Shown: in pieces, positions 47,790-60,487 of the stretch
How the letters are laid out: every line of letters begins with the position of its first letter
Numbering within the stretch: the first letter of the stretch is position 1
Source of the DNA: Cunninghamia lanceolata
Taxonomy: Eukaryota > Streptophyta > Pinopsida > Cupressales > Cupressaceae
Assembly (NCBI GenBank): GCA_027924645.1
Contig: BSBN01000297.1
Span: 8,246,001 to 8,310,000 of the forward strand
Direction: 5' to 3'
Length of the DNA stretch: 64,000 nt
Notes under the pieces: generated by a model
The model's database searches: none
Seen by the model: only the letters and a program-made list of their open reading frames with translations
Told to the model about the DNA's origin: nothing
Position numbers and translations under genes: made by a program

Positions 47790-48085
47790 TTGATCCATGC
47801 AGGGTAGACAGAATTGCGCCTATGGCATGGATCCACAATCTACTAAGAAGGAGATTATACAAAAGAGCTTTGGGAATGACATGTACCACAATGGGAAAAG
47901 TAACATGGCCAACTCAATAGGAAACATAATTGTACCAAGAGCTTACCTACCTATGTTGTCAAATCCATGGATGAAAAGGTTTGCTGGAAAAATAAAAGAT
48001 GTATCGATATTAATACAATTTAACAGGTCTACACCATAGACATTGAAAACTAAACCATTGTCTTGATAAGGGTACATTTAATACT
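47790..48085 (-). pseudogene. Protease remnant, Element 2
   Basis: The minus strand reads QDNGLVFNVYGVDLLNCIN (about 48,060-48,005), with D-N-G at the place of the catalytic D-[ST]-G. A few frames on comes LLLSRLWIHAIGAILSTLHG (about 47,855-47,795), the LLGRPWIHAMGA-PSTLH segment that ends plant gypsy proteases. A frameshift separates the two halves. It sits just upstream of the G-patch. Confidence 0.75.
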
Positions 48086-48160
48086 GACGTAATTTATTCC
48101 AACAATAATGAGAAAGGGATAATTTTTCTATTGAACCTCAAGAGAGGGAAATTCATTTGG

Positions 48161-48802
48161 CTAGAAAATAATATTGGTATTATTGGTATATTTACAATCA
48201 AGCAAGGGAACTACATCATTCATCTTGGTAGAAGATGACAGGGGGATCTTCTGTAAGGCTTCTTGGAGCATTCCATGGTATATGAGCTCCCAAAGAGAGA
48301 TCTTAGCGAGTGTAGCATGGAGGTGCTCTATAAGATCATAATTTTTGATAGTCTTTTCACAGAGATAGGGAGCTAAAGGAAGAATAGGAGAAATGTGAAG
48401 AGAAATACGGATAGAAGTAGCTTGTTTATTTCTATGAATATTATACGTATGGGCTATTATGTGGTAGTGAGTAGGTGCATGCACATTTAATGTTATAGAT
48501 CTTGTAATTTAAGTAAAATAATCAGAAGATCGAGGGGCATTAGGAACACCTTGAATTGTAATAATTGGTCTAGAAGGTTGTTGTATATCTAGATGACGAG
48601 GAACAACAATTTTTAGTTTTGGGATAGAGCTGGAAAGAAAGATTGTATTAATAAAATTCTTTGAAGGAGAATTTGTTGATATATGAGGAGAAGAAGTAAC
48701 ATGGATGAAGTCATTAATGGATTCATCTAACATGTCATTGAAATCTTCACTAGAAAAAGGATCACCCAAAGCTGTGAAAGTTTGGAGAAAGACATTTGAC
48801 AT
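48161..48802 (-). pseudogene. Pre-protease region, Element 2 (no gag seen)
   Basis: Two minus frames (48,802-48,509 and 48,484-48,161), split by one stop, start 127 bp after the 5' LTR. They give a Ser/Thr-rich stretch and then NYDLIEHLHATLAKISLWEL. This resembles the linker (YD-I--L--T-A-IS-FELL) that precedes protease in this lineage, and Element 1 has the same linker. Upstream of it there is no room for a gag domain. Either gag was deleted or this was a gag-less, trans-dependent element. Confidence 0.55.
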
Positions 48803-48910
48803 GGTTGAATGCTTGCTTTCACCAAACCAAAAGATGATACAATTTGAAGTTGAATCCTAGATTCATTAAGATAGATAAAGTGAACCACGATGAAAGAAGA
48901 AGGTATGAGA

Positions 48911-48928
48911 CAATGGGGTTCACTAAAA
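48911..48928 (-). other. Putative primer binding site, Element 2
   Basis: Directly after the 5' LTR the minus strand reads TTTTAGTGAACCCC. With the consensus G restored by comparison with Elements 1 and 3, TGGTGAACCC would pair with the 3' end of plant tRNA-Trp. Confidence 0.55.
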
Positions 48929-50409
48929 TGTAATGGTGAAATTAGATTTAGCTAAGGATGTTATTGGTTTCCAAATAAAATAATTTTGATAACATTATAC
49001 TAGGACTTATTTAGCTTCAAGGGAAATGTATTTTGTTACTATCCAAATAGGAAGAGTAAAAGAACTCCAGAAAATCCTAGAAACACTCTAAACTTAGAAA
49101 ATAATAGTTTTTCACGAGGATAAAGCACAAGGAAGATGATAAAGTAGCTATTTTCTATTTTCTAGAAAACCAAATACATATTCATAGAAAGAAGTACAAA
49201 ATAGAAGAGGATAGAAAATGGAACCTGACACCAGAAGATGACAAATATTGTCCAGGACACTAGCACATCCCGTAGTTGTCTGCATGGCCAAAACATGAAC
49301 AACACTTCTAGAAACAAGTCTTTTTACTTGAACAACTCACCCAGTCTCCACAACAAACCATGAGAAAAACCCAACAACAATCTAGGTGATAAAAACTATA
49401 GATAAATGCATTGAAATAACTAGAGTTGAATGATTTAAACAATCTAAATAAAGAACAACAAAAGAGGAAACACCCACAAACTCCTATGTAGCTGAAAGTC
49501 TCCAAAATACCTATAACTGTAAGACACAGTGAAAATGGTTGGGGCTGCTTGAGATCTTGCCTTTAGGTCAAGCCCCTATGTTGGTCTTTCAACCTCCATA
49601 GACAACCAATAGTGGAAACATAATAAATAAAAGTGTTTATTCTTACTTCTTAAGTGTATCTAAGAAAATAATAGCATTGATAATAAGAAAAATCTATGAG
49701 TATCAACCCTAGTCTACAGTAAAAAAAATTCCAATGAGTAATGGAAAATACAATATAGAAATTACAACAATATTATTAAAATATAATGAGAACAATATTA
49801 CCAAGTTCACAATGTAGAAGAAAGTTTGCAAACTCTTTGGGGGATTCTAGTAATGTGTAATCAATATTATCCTTTTGTGAGAGCCTTAATGAAAGCAAAG
49901 TTGCCATGGTATTTTCAAGAGAAGATGAGGGAGCTAGGAGAGCACCCAAAAACAAACAATGGAGAGTTCAAAGCAAGGAGGGAACCCAAAAAGCCAGAAG
50001 AGGCAAAACTTTCAAAACAATTAACTTTTTTCAAGGAAGAGAGGGAAGATGAAAGGTTAGGTACGCTTGGAAGGGGTGTTTTTCTACTAGACGAGTTGTT
50101 ACCACTAACAAAAGTAGGTAGTTGGGAAGGAAAGCAATAAGTCAAATTTTGAAAACTTCTAGGATGCTAGTGCGTCATGTGGATGTTTGCACATCATGCT
50201 TGTGTCCTTGGAAAATTCTCTAGAATTTGACATGTTTCTAAAATAGCGAGAGGAATAAGAATCTAGAACAAAATCTTAGCAAACCTTGGTGAGGAAAATA
50301 GGCCAATGTTAGGCTTGAGTGGATTTAGAAACATGCTATAGGAGCGAACACCAAAGTAAGTTCAAAACATAATGTGAAACTGTAAGGGTACACAATTTTT
50401 GACATTACA
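48929..50409 (-). repeat. 5' LTR of Element 2 (right)
   Basis: 1,481 bp. In plus reading it starts TGTAATGGTG and ends TTTGACATTACA, followed by the ATTCC duplication. It is uninterrupted and so shows the empty site of the insert present in the left LTR. Confidence 0.9.
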
Positions 50410-50414
50410 ATTCC

Positions 50415-50955
50415 AACTTGCAAGGAATTACAAAGGATTTTTAGAAAAAAATGCCATAACCTTGGCTCTATTTTAAAATTTTCAAAAATAATTTTAAAGA
50501 AAAAATAAATTAAAAAAATCAAATTCTAATGCATATAGTTGACTTTATTCATTTCTAGAAGATGAAGCCATGTGCATCCATCTATTACGGGCTTGGCAAC
50601 AATAGAAATTGCATATTTAAAAGGATGTACAGGCAAGAAGATTACATCTTCCAAGCAATCTACCAATGGAATAATTCTTTCCTTGAGAGTGAAAGATGCC
50701 CACAAAATATTCTCCACACCCAAACAATCACAATCCCAAGCTATTCCAATACCAAAACAATCCTCACAAGCACTTATTTTCAAATGTGTAGAACTCTTTT
50801 CAAGAGAGAGAGGTTTTATTTTGCAATCACATTCCAAAAATGAAAGTCTCTCCAATGCCTTTTTCTTTTTCCCCTTTTATACTTACTTTCTATTTCTTTT
50901 ATTTCAAAATATAATATTTCTAAAAAAGGACTTCTATAATATCTATTTTCCATAT
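50415..50955. other. No recognised feature
   Basis: Overlapping short frames on both strands (50,526-50,988) have no motif and no gene structure. Confidence 0.45.
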
Positions 50956-51138
50956 TGTGATGTCCCCAACAATATATTTTTCAAATAATATTAATTATGA
51001 CATAGCTCAACATATATTAAAAATTTATGTACCAAATTTGCTCAAAAATAATCAACACAAATTGACAATTTTTGCATAAATAAAGATGGAATGGGCTTTT
51101 GGGTCCCTGAATTAGATTATTAGAAAGGGGACACTACA
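50956..51138 (+). mobile_element. 183-bp mini-LTR-like element
   Basis: Starts TGTGATGTCCCC and ends GGGGACACTACA, inverted over 12 bp with two mismatches. It is flanked by CATAT (50,951-50,955) and CATAC (51,139-51,143). The size fits a TRIM-type solo LTR, and the ends resemble the larger LTRs in this window. Confidence 0.6.
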
Positions 51139-51143
51139 CATAC

Positions 51144-54100
51144 CATAGGATTATAATAAATCTATTCCACAATATAACTAAAATTAAGTTCCCCTTAACC
51201 TTTTAAAATGAATGCATTTCAAATATAAAGTAATACTAATTCCCCATGTGCACTATATTTAAATTTCTTTAATGAAACCACTCATTTTAAATTTCCTTTT
51301 TTGCATACAAAGAAATAATGCATCAAATCTTTTTACTAATGCACAAATATTATATTTCCAACTCAATCATATTAATATTTCACAAGCACAGTAAGCACGT
51401 ATTTCAAAATAGATTAAATACAACACGACGAGATAAAAATGACCACAAGCATAAGGTCCAATCACTTTTACAGGTTTAAGCACAAGACACAAATACTAAA
51501 ATTGACACCGATTTAGATCCAAGTTTTTACAAGGATTCACAAAATATGCCCCACCACTCAATTGAGTGGGACAAAGGGTGAACATAACACATTTGCCTAA
51601 ATTCAGCTATCTCCAAATAACCACCATTAAGGCTAAAACATGTGCCTACACACTCAATAAAACATTGGGCATACCTACTTCATATAGGATAGTTGAATCA
51701 CAATATAGAAACTCAAAAATAATATAACATAAAGGAAATATTTCAATAACCACATCAATGAATAATCATTATAAATCACATGATTCAAAACATAATGAAA
51801 ACATTAATAATGAACTATATACATGGTGCTAAACTAGATAACACAACCAAATCTCATATATCATACATAGTGAAAATATTGAACAAAAGCACTGAAATAA
51901 CTCACACACATAATTGTAACCTATGCATCCCACTATACATATCCAAATAAAAGATGCCAATATAAAACATCATTCAGAAAGTACATTGATGGCCATACAA
52001 AAATATCATCGAAATGTACAATATCCAAAACAAATATATAAAGTAGTCATACAAGGCACATAAACTTGAGGCCTTACAATTACATTTTTGATCTTGCCAA
52101 ATTTTGGTTGAGCCTTTAGGGTCTAATCAATTCTACATCTTTCTTCAACATTACATTCAAGGGGTACATGATCTTGGAAAAAATAGATACAAATTTTTAA
52201 ATAAAGTTAATTTTGTCAATCTCTTTCTTGGTTTTAGGTAGTGGGATACTAAGAATTTAAAGCTTATTCAGTTAGGATCAATGGTAATAATTTTTACAGA
52301 GATAATGGGTCCCTATAATTTTTACTCCAAAGACACTTTGAGGATTAAGTGAGATGTTGTTTTCACAACACCTTTGAAGCATCTTTCTCAAATCACTAAT
52401 ATGATCTCCCTAATTCCTTAAAAAATTATCATTTTGTCCACATATATGTTTATACATTTATTGATTAGGTCTCTAAAATCTATGTCCATGGCATGTATAA
52501 ATCTTGTTTGTGAAAATTAAGAGGGCTCCATCCCCTTCACATTATCATATTGGAAACCTTAAAATAGAACACACATCACGGTACTATTATACAAGATTAT
52601 GGTTCAAAACCATTAATTTCTCACACTATTTATTCCAATGCTTCCTTTTTTTTCTTTACTAGCTTAGGGCCAACCTATTTCAAAGTTGAGATTAAAGAAA
52701 AGCCACTTATTTGAAATATTTTGAGTATTCACTACTTAGTTTTCACAAACACTATTCATACAACATAAGGAAGACCTTATAACACTTGGCCTCACAATCA
52801 TTTAAAAAACTATAATAATTCATGATTCACCATGTAATAACTCCCTTCAAGACACAAAGTTCCTTAATTATTATTTATGCCCTCCTCAAGAAGATAATAC
52901 TTTTGAAAACTCCTGATATATTTTAAATCACTAGAATTTAACTTTACTTGTTTTCTTAAAGTATAATTCCCATGAAAATTTCATAGATAAAGATATAGGA
53001 CAAAAGATCAACACTATGACTCACTATACCCATATGCAAATACAACCATTACAAAAAAATAATGATAACATCTAATAAAATCTTTTTCCTTTGCATAGTA
53101 GTACATTTACATTTATACAAACATTTGCAAGGATTCATTTCACCTTTCCAAAATCACCATGCACCTATATAGTCCTATCAATGTTTTCAACATTATAGGA
53201 GTTTAGGGTTTTTATATTGATAACATCAATAAATTTAGTTATCCTTCAAAGAAAATTATTTCTTTCTCATGATCGCAATGAATGGAATAAGAGAAGTAAC
53301 ATGAATCATAATATCTTTTAGAGGAAAACCAAACTCTTATTTGATCCTTGACAATGGAGGATAATTATAAGCCTTTTCCTTACAAAAAATTAACAAAGCA
53401 TTTCCATTTAATAATACATGACAAATTAGATGTCTATTTCAACCCTGTTAACATAAATGAGAACCATTATATCTCTTAAAACCCAAAAACCAACTCACAC
53501 ATATGTTTCTCTTAAACCCTACATGGGTAATCAAGGTTTTATCCATTAACAAAACACTTGAATCCTTACAAACCTTGCAAGGGAGTCATAACTTTAATTC
53601 TAATCAACCTTGCCAAGAAGAACAAATATATACTACTACTACTTTACAACAATCAACTTTGCCATTTCCATAAATCTTAAACCACGAGAACTCAATTTAC
53701 AGATACAATGGTATAGTTAAACCCTACCTTGGACCTCCAACTAGCCCATAATACTTGGAGAGCATGTGAAAATTCTCGAAGGCCAAAATAGAGATGCACA
53801 CAAAAGAAAAAGAACCCACCAAATGCTATCACCTCCTATAGTCTACCCAATAGACTATGGTGATTCTTACATTCTCATACACCATAATCTTCTAAGAAAA
53901 ATGAAGGTTTATACTAAACCCAAAGAATGATCATAAGTAAAGTCAAGTCATAGAAATACTCCTTTTAAAATAAACAACATAATATTCTCTACCTAGTTTA
54001 AAAGAGAATAGTTATAAACATTAATATCCAACATCATTCCTAATCAAGAACAAGACCTTGATTAACACAAATCCATTAAAATCTTACCATAGTCCAGAAA

Positions 54101-55300
54101 TGGATAGACAAGCCCTAAGAACTAGTCACAAGAAGAAACACTAGTAGACCCACATAATGAGCTCATACACTCAAAAGATTATGTATATTCAACAAGCATT
54201 TAAACATAACAACTATAACCCATTAAAAACCCATAAAATGAAATGAAAAATACATAAACATCACTTGGATATTTCTCTTGAGCCTCCAAGCACACTTCCC
54301 AACTGTCTCCTCCTTTCTTTTATTTTCTCCCTACTTTTTCTACTAGACCATGCTCCTTCTCCATCCCACAACATGGTTGCATTTTCTATATCATGATGTT
54401 CATGTTTTAGGAATCTAGGTCTTGTTTAATGAGCCCCTACATTCTTACCTCATTAGAGCTCAAAACCCTCTCTTTGAGATGAACAAAATTAAAATGCCTT
54501 TTCCAATTTCTATCCTACTAGCCTCAAGAAGCTACAACATTAAATATTTGTATTTAATGCTAGTAGGAAGGTACATACCCTCCTTCCTTAGGCCTCTGAC
54601 CAATATGGCTTGGGCTCAAACTCTAATAAAAAATAGAAAATTAAATTCAAAACTTAGGAAACCATCAAAGGTATGGTTTAAACTTATATATTAAAAAAAA
54701 AGAACTTAGATATCAACAAATTAGAACTTAGGTACCAACATTAGACACCAACAATATACTCCACACTAACATGCAATCCTCCAAAGACAATAAGACCACA
54801 CATATGAAAATCACAACAAAAGACATTAAAATTGATAACATTTAAAACCAAGGACTACAGACACTTTTCCAAATGTGTGCCACATTATTTTATACTGTGG
54901 TGGATAGTCTATACTCCCTTTTAAATGTAAAAATGCATTCTAACTAAGTGTAAAATGATCCCTACACTAGCAAGATCAACAATAAAATCAGTACTACCTA
55001 CAAAAGCTAGAAATTAAATCGTAGTATATGAATATAAAATCAATCAACTTTACTAATTTCAAAAAGCTGAGGCTTAACCAAACAAATGCATTGCATATTT
55101 TAATTTTTCTAAGATCAATGTAGTTGTCCTACACACTTTCCAAGTTAGTCATAAACCAAGAAGAAGGCCCAAAAATTTGATAGTATGTTAGAATTTGTAC
55201 AATAACTAAAAATAACCACATTATTGAAAAATGGGGTTATGATATCCTCACCACATACAAAAATATTGGCTTAGTTCATAGGCCTTATTTTGGATATAAT
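51144..55300. other. 4.2 kb without recognised features
   Basis: AT-rich sequence with no readable domain or tandem array. Part of it may be the 3' region and LTR of the minus-strand chromovirus-type element that follows, but I could not locate an LTR boundary. A plus frame at 54,422-54,694 has no motif. Confidence 0.45.
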
Positions 55301-55329
55301 AACATAATTATTTTAAAAAAGGTAGTTTT

Positions 55330-58110
55330 GTTGCATAATAGTTTTGTCTTCCCATGTTGCATGCCTTTTGACCCATGTGGTCCCATTATATTAGAACTTG
55401 AGTAGATTATTTATTACACAAATTGAGACTACACATCCAAAACTTTAATGGGTTTGAGAATGGCCTACCCCTTGCCTTCTATTTGTAGGTTCTACCAATT
55501 TAATACATGATTTGGGTTAGACATATACTTTCTTAACAAGGCAACATGGAACACATCATGAATTTGAGAGAGGAAAGGTGGAAGTGCTAGTCGGTAAGCA
55601 AGTAGATTGATAATTTCCAATATTTCAATGGTCCAACAAATTTGGGAGCTATTTTAGAAGCCTTTCCAAAATTAATAGAGCTTTCCTTGGGCCTCACTCT
55701 TAAAAATATTTTTTCACCAACTTGATAGCTACATGGTGGTCTTTTCAAGTTTCTATAGCTCTTTTGTCTATCAATTGTTTCCTTTAATAAGTACCTTATT
55801 ACTTTAAATTTATCATCATATTATTTCAAGATCTTTGGCCCTATCACAACTCAATTTTTAAGACTTTCCTAGCCCAAAGAGGTTCTTCATTTTTGGCCAT
55901 ACAATGCTTCAAAAGGAACCATCTTGATGAAAGAGTGATATGTATTGTTATATGTAAATTCCACCAAGTGCAAATAGTCTTCTCATTTTGTTGGTTGGTA
56001 TATGGTTTACATAGGCAACATGTCCTTGAGAACATAATTTCCTCTTTCAATTTAACTATCTATTTTTGGATGGTATGTTGAACTAAATTTTAGTTTAGTA
56101 TCAAATACAACAATGAAGGTTGTCTAGAACCTTGAGGTAAACAATTTTTCCTTTTCTAAAAATATGATAGTGGGTTCATCATGCAAATGTACCTCTTCCT
56201 TTATAAACCTAGATGCTAAGGTGGTGACATCATCTTTTATAGGTATGAAATGGTCTAGTTTAGTTAGTTTATCCACAACCACTAGGATTATGTAATGCCT
56301 ATAATGAGAGATAAGTAACCCCATTATAAAATCCATTGAGGTGAATTTCCATTTATGATGTGGGACATCACGATGATATAACAATCCTCCTAGGTGGTAG
56401 TTCTTAGCCTTAACTATTTGGCATTCCAAACACCAAGCCACATATTCTACCACTTCTACCTTCGTACCAGGGTAGAAATAATGTTGTTTTATTTCATGCA
56501 ACATCTTATTGGTGCCTAGATGAATGGTGTTGTATGCACCTCACCCAACATACATTTTCTCAAATTACTCAAAGGTGGGACATAAATTCTTCCAATGTCT
56601 TAAATTACCATCTAGATCAAAAGAAAAAACCAAATTTCTATCATTTTCTTCCCCTTGGGAAATTATTTCCTTATACAAGGAATCCCTTATCTATTACTAC
56701 AAGATTTTTTGTCTTATTTTTTACTACAAATATGACATTGCAACAACATATTTCCATTTTTCGAGTGCATCAACAACCATGTTTTCTTTCCCTTTCACAT
56801 AGGAAGTATTAAAATCATAGTCACTTAATAGTTCTAATCATATTTATTAACAGATATTTAGGTTATCTTGTTTGAAGATATACTCCAAACTTTTTTGATC
56901 TATTCTAAGATTGAACGACTTAACTATTAGGTAATGCATTCAAGATTTTAGAGAATGTACCATATCTATAAGCTCTAAGTCATGAGTAGGGTAAGTTTTT
57001 CACGTTGAGTTTTCTTGACTCATAGGTGACTAGTCACCCATTTTGGACTAGCACACCCCTTGATCCATCTAGTGATACATTAGTCCATACCACAAAATGA
57101 CCATTTAGGATTTTAAATGAGTAGAATGGGTGTAGAAGGTAACCTTCCTTTTAGCTCATTAAATGTCATTTCATAGTTAGGACTCCACTCACATTTCTTC
57201 CCTTTTTATTGAAGAGAAGTTATGGAATTAGCCACTCATGAGTAGTTCTCCACAAACTTTTGGTAATACCCAACAAGTCCCATGAAACTTCTCACTTCTG
57301 TCACATTTTTAGAAGGTAGCCAATCAAGTATTGCTTTCATTTTTAAAGGTTCATCATCCACACCATCCTTAGATATCAAATGTTCTAAATACTTGACTTC
57401 TTTCTAAAAGAAAGATCATTTAGATAGATCACCATAAAGATTTTATCTTGGGTGTTATAGAACTAGCCTTAAATGCCTTTCATGTTCTTACAAGTTGGGT
57501 GAATGAAGCACCATGTCATATATAAAAACTAGGACATACTTGTCCAACATGTCTTAAAAGATGCTATTCATTAAGTTCATGATTTTTATAGGTGCACCAA
57601 TTAAATTAAATGGAAGATTTATAAATTCATAGTGGCCATAATATACCTTGTTTTAAAGGTTGTTTAGGATATCTTCATCTTCTATTTAGAGTTGGTGGTA
57701 CCTTGACCTCAAGTTTAGTTTTGAGAAGATGGTTGCTCCTATATTTGGGGCAGCATATACTTATTTTCTATAATGACTTTGTTAAGCATCTAATAGTCAA
57801 TGTACATCTTAAGTGTGTAATTCTTATTCATGAAGAGAACAAGTACACTCTAAGGTGAGACACTAGGTTTAATTAGTCCTTTTTCAATAATCTCATTAAG
57901 CTAAACCTTGATCCCTAGAAAATTAGTTATGTTCATTTAACAAGGAGCTTTATATATCGGTGTTGTCCTAGACATACACTTAATAACTAAGACAAATTCT
58001 CTTGTAGGAGGCAACCTAAGTAACTCCTCAGGAAACACATCATTGAATCTTGTACTTCTAATTGCCTCCTAAAATCATATAAGCATACACCGTGGTGCAA
58101 AGATGATTTA
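55330..58110 (-). pseudogene. Chromovirus-type Ty3/gypsy pol remnant (RT-RNase H-integrase)
   Basis: Minus strand, high to low. RT begins with GLIKPSVSPWSVLVLFMNK near 57,870 and has its catalytic box changed to FIYDM (about 57,511-57,525; usual FIDDI). Next is WLPSKNVTEVRSFMGLVGYY (RT/RNase H linker). Integrase follows: zinc part LHEIKQHYFYPG...CLEC, then SMDFIMGL with the first Asp and VVVDKLTKLDHFIP in one open frame (56,504-56,124). Then come STYHPKIDSQIERENYVL with the Glu, [12 protein letters not shown], and VFHVALLRKY. It ends in PIKVLDV plus a worn chromodomain-like tail near 55,330-55,450. The VFHV-LLRKY plus chromodomain end is that of chromoviruses (Tekay/Del-like). The second catalytic Asp is not seen: the SDRD position reads LEKE. 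Protease and gag are not found. Confidence 0.8.
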
Positions 58111-60317
58111 ACGATGTAGCACTTGTCCCATGTGGCATGCAAAATCTTATCTTAGCCTTTTTGACCTTGATGGAAAAGTCTACTCATCCGCTAGGACCCT
58201 ACTTGGCTTTCATTTCATGTTTGTTGGTCTTGTACCCTACTTGCATGTCTTGTTGCTTATGAAAATTTTGAGTTTCATAGTTTAAGTGGTAAAATTACCC
58301 CTTTTGTATCAAATTAACCTGGATATATCAAGATCACCTAAACAATTCTAGAATTACACTAACAATTCAATCACTAACAAAACTGACCATTTGGCCATTT
58401 TGTTAGCACATAAAAACTCCAAAATTTGACCATTTTGCATCCATTTTTGGGCTCTAACTTGAGCTCAATCCATTCTTGATTATGCCCAAGCTTGGTAGAC
58501 TCTTAGTTAGGACCCATAATTATGAATCCAAACTTATTAATATCTCCTCAAAAGGATTTGCATGGGTCTTTTTTTGCTTCTAAGAAATTTGAGTCTTGAT
58601 TATCCTCACACAAGTTTAAGCACTCATTCTAGGGAGTTTATCAAAAATTCATTTTCCTTCACAGCATAAAAGCTCTTCACATACCTCTAGGATTCCTTAT
58701 TATCATTATCATTATTTAGAGCTTATAAATTAGTATTTATAGTAGTGTTTCTCCCCGTTCATATCTATTTTCTTCGACTCTTGTTTCTTGCTTCCATTAT
58801 CCCTTCCATTAAGAGTTCTCTAGGTTGGGAGAGGATAGAAGTATTGTTAAGATGGACTACTGAGGACACAAATGCCACACACATCTTCTTCAATATTTGA
58901 GATTGCCTATATCCTAGGTGTGGAAGTCATTTATTTTATTTTTAATACTTTATTTTCTTAGAATTGATGCAATAGATAGATCCTCATCTAGCTCTAGATT
59001 TGTAGCATTCCATTACAATTTTTGGATTTAGCATAGAATTTATAATAATTTAGTTTATCTTGTTAGATTAAATTAGTTTATTTTTCAAGATAGCTTTTTT
59101 TTTTTTTATTGTAGTGTACTCCTTGCATTCATCAACAATAGAATAAAACATTTAGTTTTAAGCAAAAAAATATCGAATCATTTCAAAAACCAAATTATTA
59201 CAAATCAAGAGAAAACACACAATAATTCTTCAATTACATACAAGAACCAACAAGTTATGTTCTTTCTTTTATTTTTCAAAAGCTATTGAAAGCTCTAGAA
59301 AAGTGAAGAAAGACTTGATTAGAATATTTGTCATTTAAAACATTATTCAAATTGCATCGAAAATGAGAGAAAACTAAAAAAACATTAGTTGCTGATTTTT
59401 TGCATTGGTTGGATTATTTTAATTCATTGTAATTGCATAGAATCTTTAAATTTTGAAAATAAAAAAATAATAGACATTAGTTAATTATCAATTATTTAGT
59501 TAATTTTTATTTATTTGCACACTAGGGAAAACACAAAAATATAGATTAAACTTGAAATCATTGTAGCTAATTATTTGTATAAGATTTCTTGTATAAATTA
59601 TGATCTTGGACTCAATTAGAATTTAACTTGTTCAAAACATAAAAGAAAAATAAAACACGATTTCTAGGTTCTTGCACTTTTGGGCTACGAGCTCCAAACA
59701 TAGGTCTTGAAACAACAAAACAATGAAATAATCAAACAATCAAATACAATGAGTTCAAACACGATATCCAAACTAACACTTTAGGGGAATACTCACCCAC
59801 ATCATCTCTCTCTCGCACTCAAAATATCAAGCTCATGTGTCTTAGGATTAGATAAGATTGGATAAAGATAAACTTAAATGAGATAAAGGAAAATCAACCA
59901 ACCTTTGAGATCATTGATTGGGAACAAGTTCAAGAACAATCCCAAATGCTATAGTGATTCAAGAAGAAAACAAGATAAAATTGTCTATAGAGTTAGTACT
60001 ACTTGAATTATTTGAGATAGAACCCTATTGTCTCAATATTGTCTCTAGAGGTTTGCAAGAACACACCCCCACTCTACCACCAGTACACCATGGTTTACTA
60101 TACCCATTTGACATTAAAAACTCTTTCCTTGTGAAGAAAGAAATTGATTGAACATGGAAACCCTAGTTACAAATTCCATTTCCACATTTAGGAGCCTTCT
60201 CCCTTAGGAAGAAGGTAGTTCTCATACACTCTGCTCCACTTTCTCTTGCCATTTGAGTAGGAGTGATCTATAAAAATGCAAACTATACATGACCAATGTG
60301 TGTGTCCCCCACTTTCA
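58111..60317. other. No firm feature; probably contains the LTR of Element 3
   Basis: AT-rich. Ends at the LTR edge of Element 3, so the last 1-2 kb is likely its 5' LTR, but I found no start. A 77-residue plus frame at 59,918-60,151 (with LSIELVLLELFEIEPYCLNI) has no recognised domain. Confidence 0.4.
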
Positions 60318-60365
60318 ACTTATATATAGTGGCAATGAGTCAAATTAGACACACATTTTGGTGAA
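60318..60365 (+). other. 5' LTR edge and putative primer site of Element 3
   Basis: The LTR ends GACACACA at 60,355 and TTTTGGTGAA follows at 60,356-60,365, as in Element 1. Confidence 0.55.
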
Positions 60366-60487
60366 CTAGATGTGAAAAGAAAATACTATTGGGATAAGAT
60401 CTCTCATATTTCTCTCATTCCATCGAACTCTCCTCATCCTTTTCTATCATCACGCATTTTTTTGTGGTAGCTATAGTACCATTGAAT

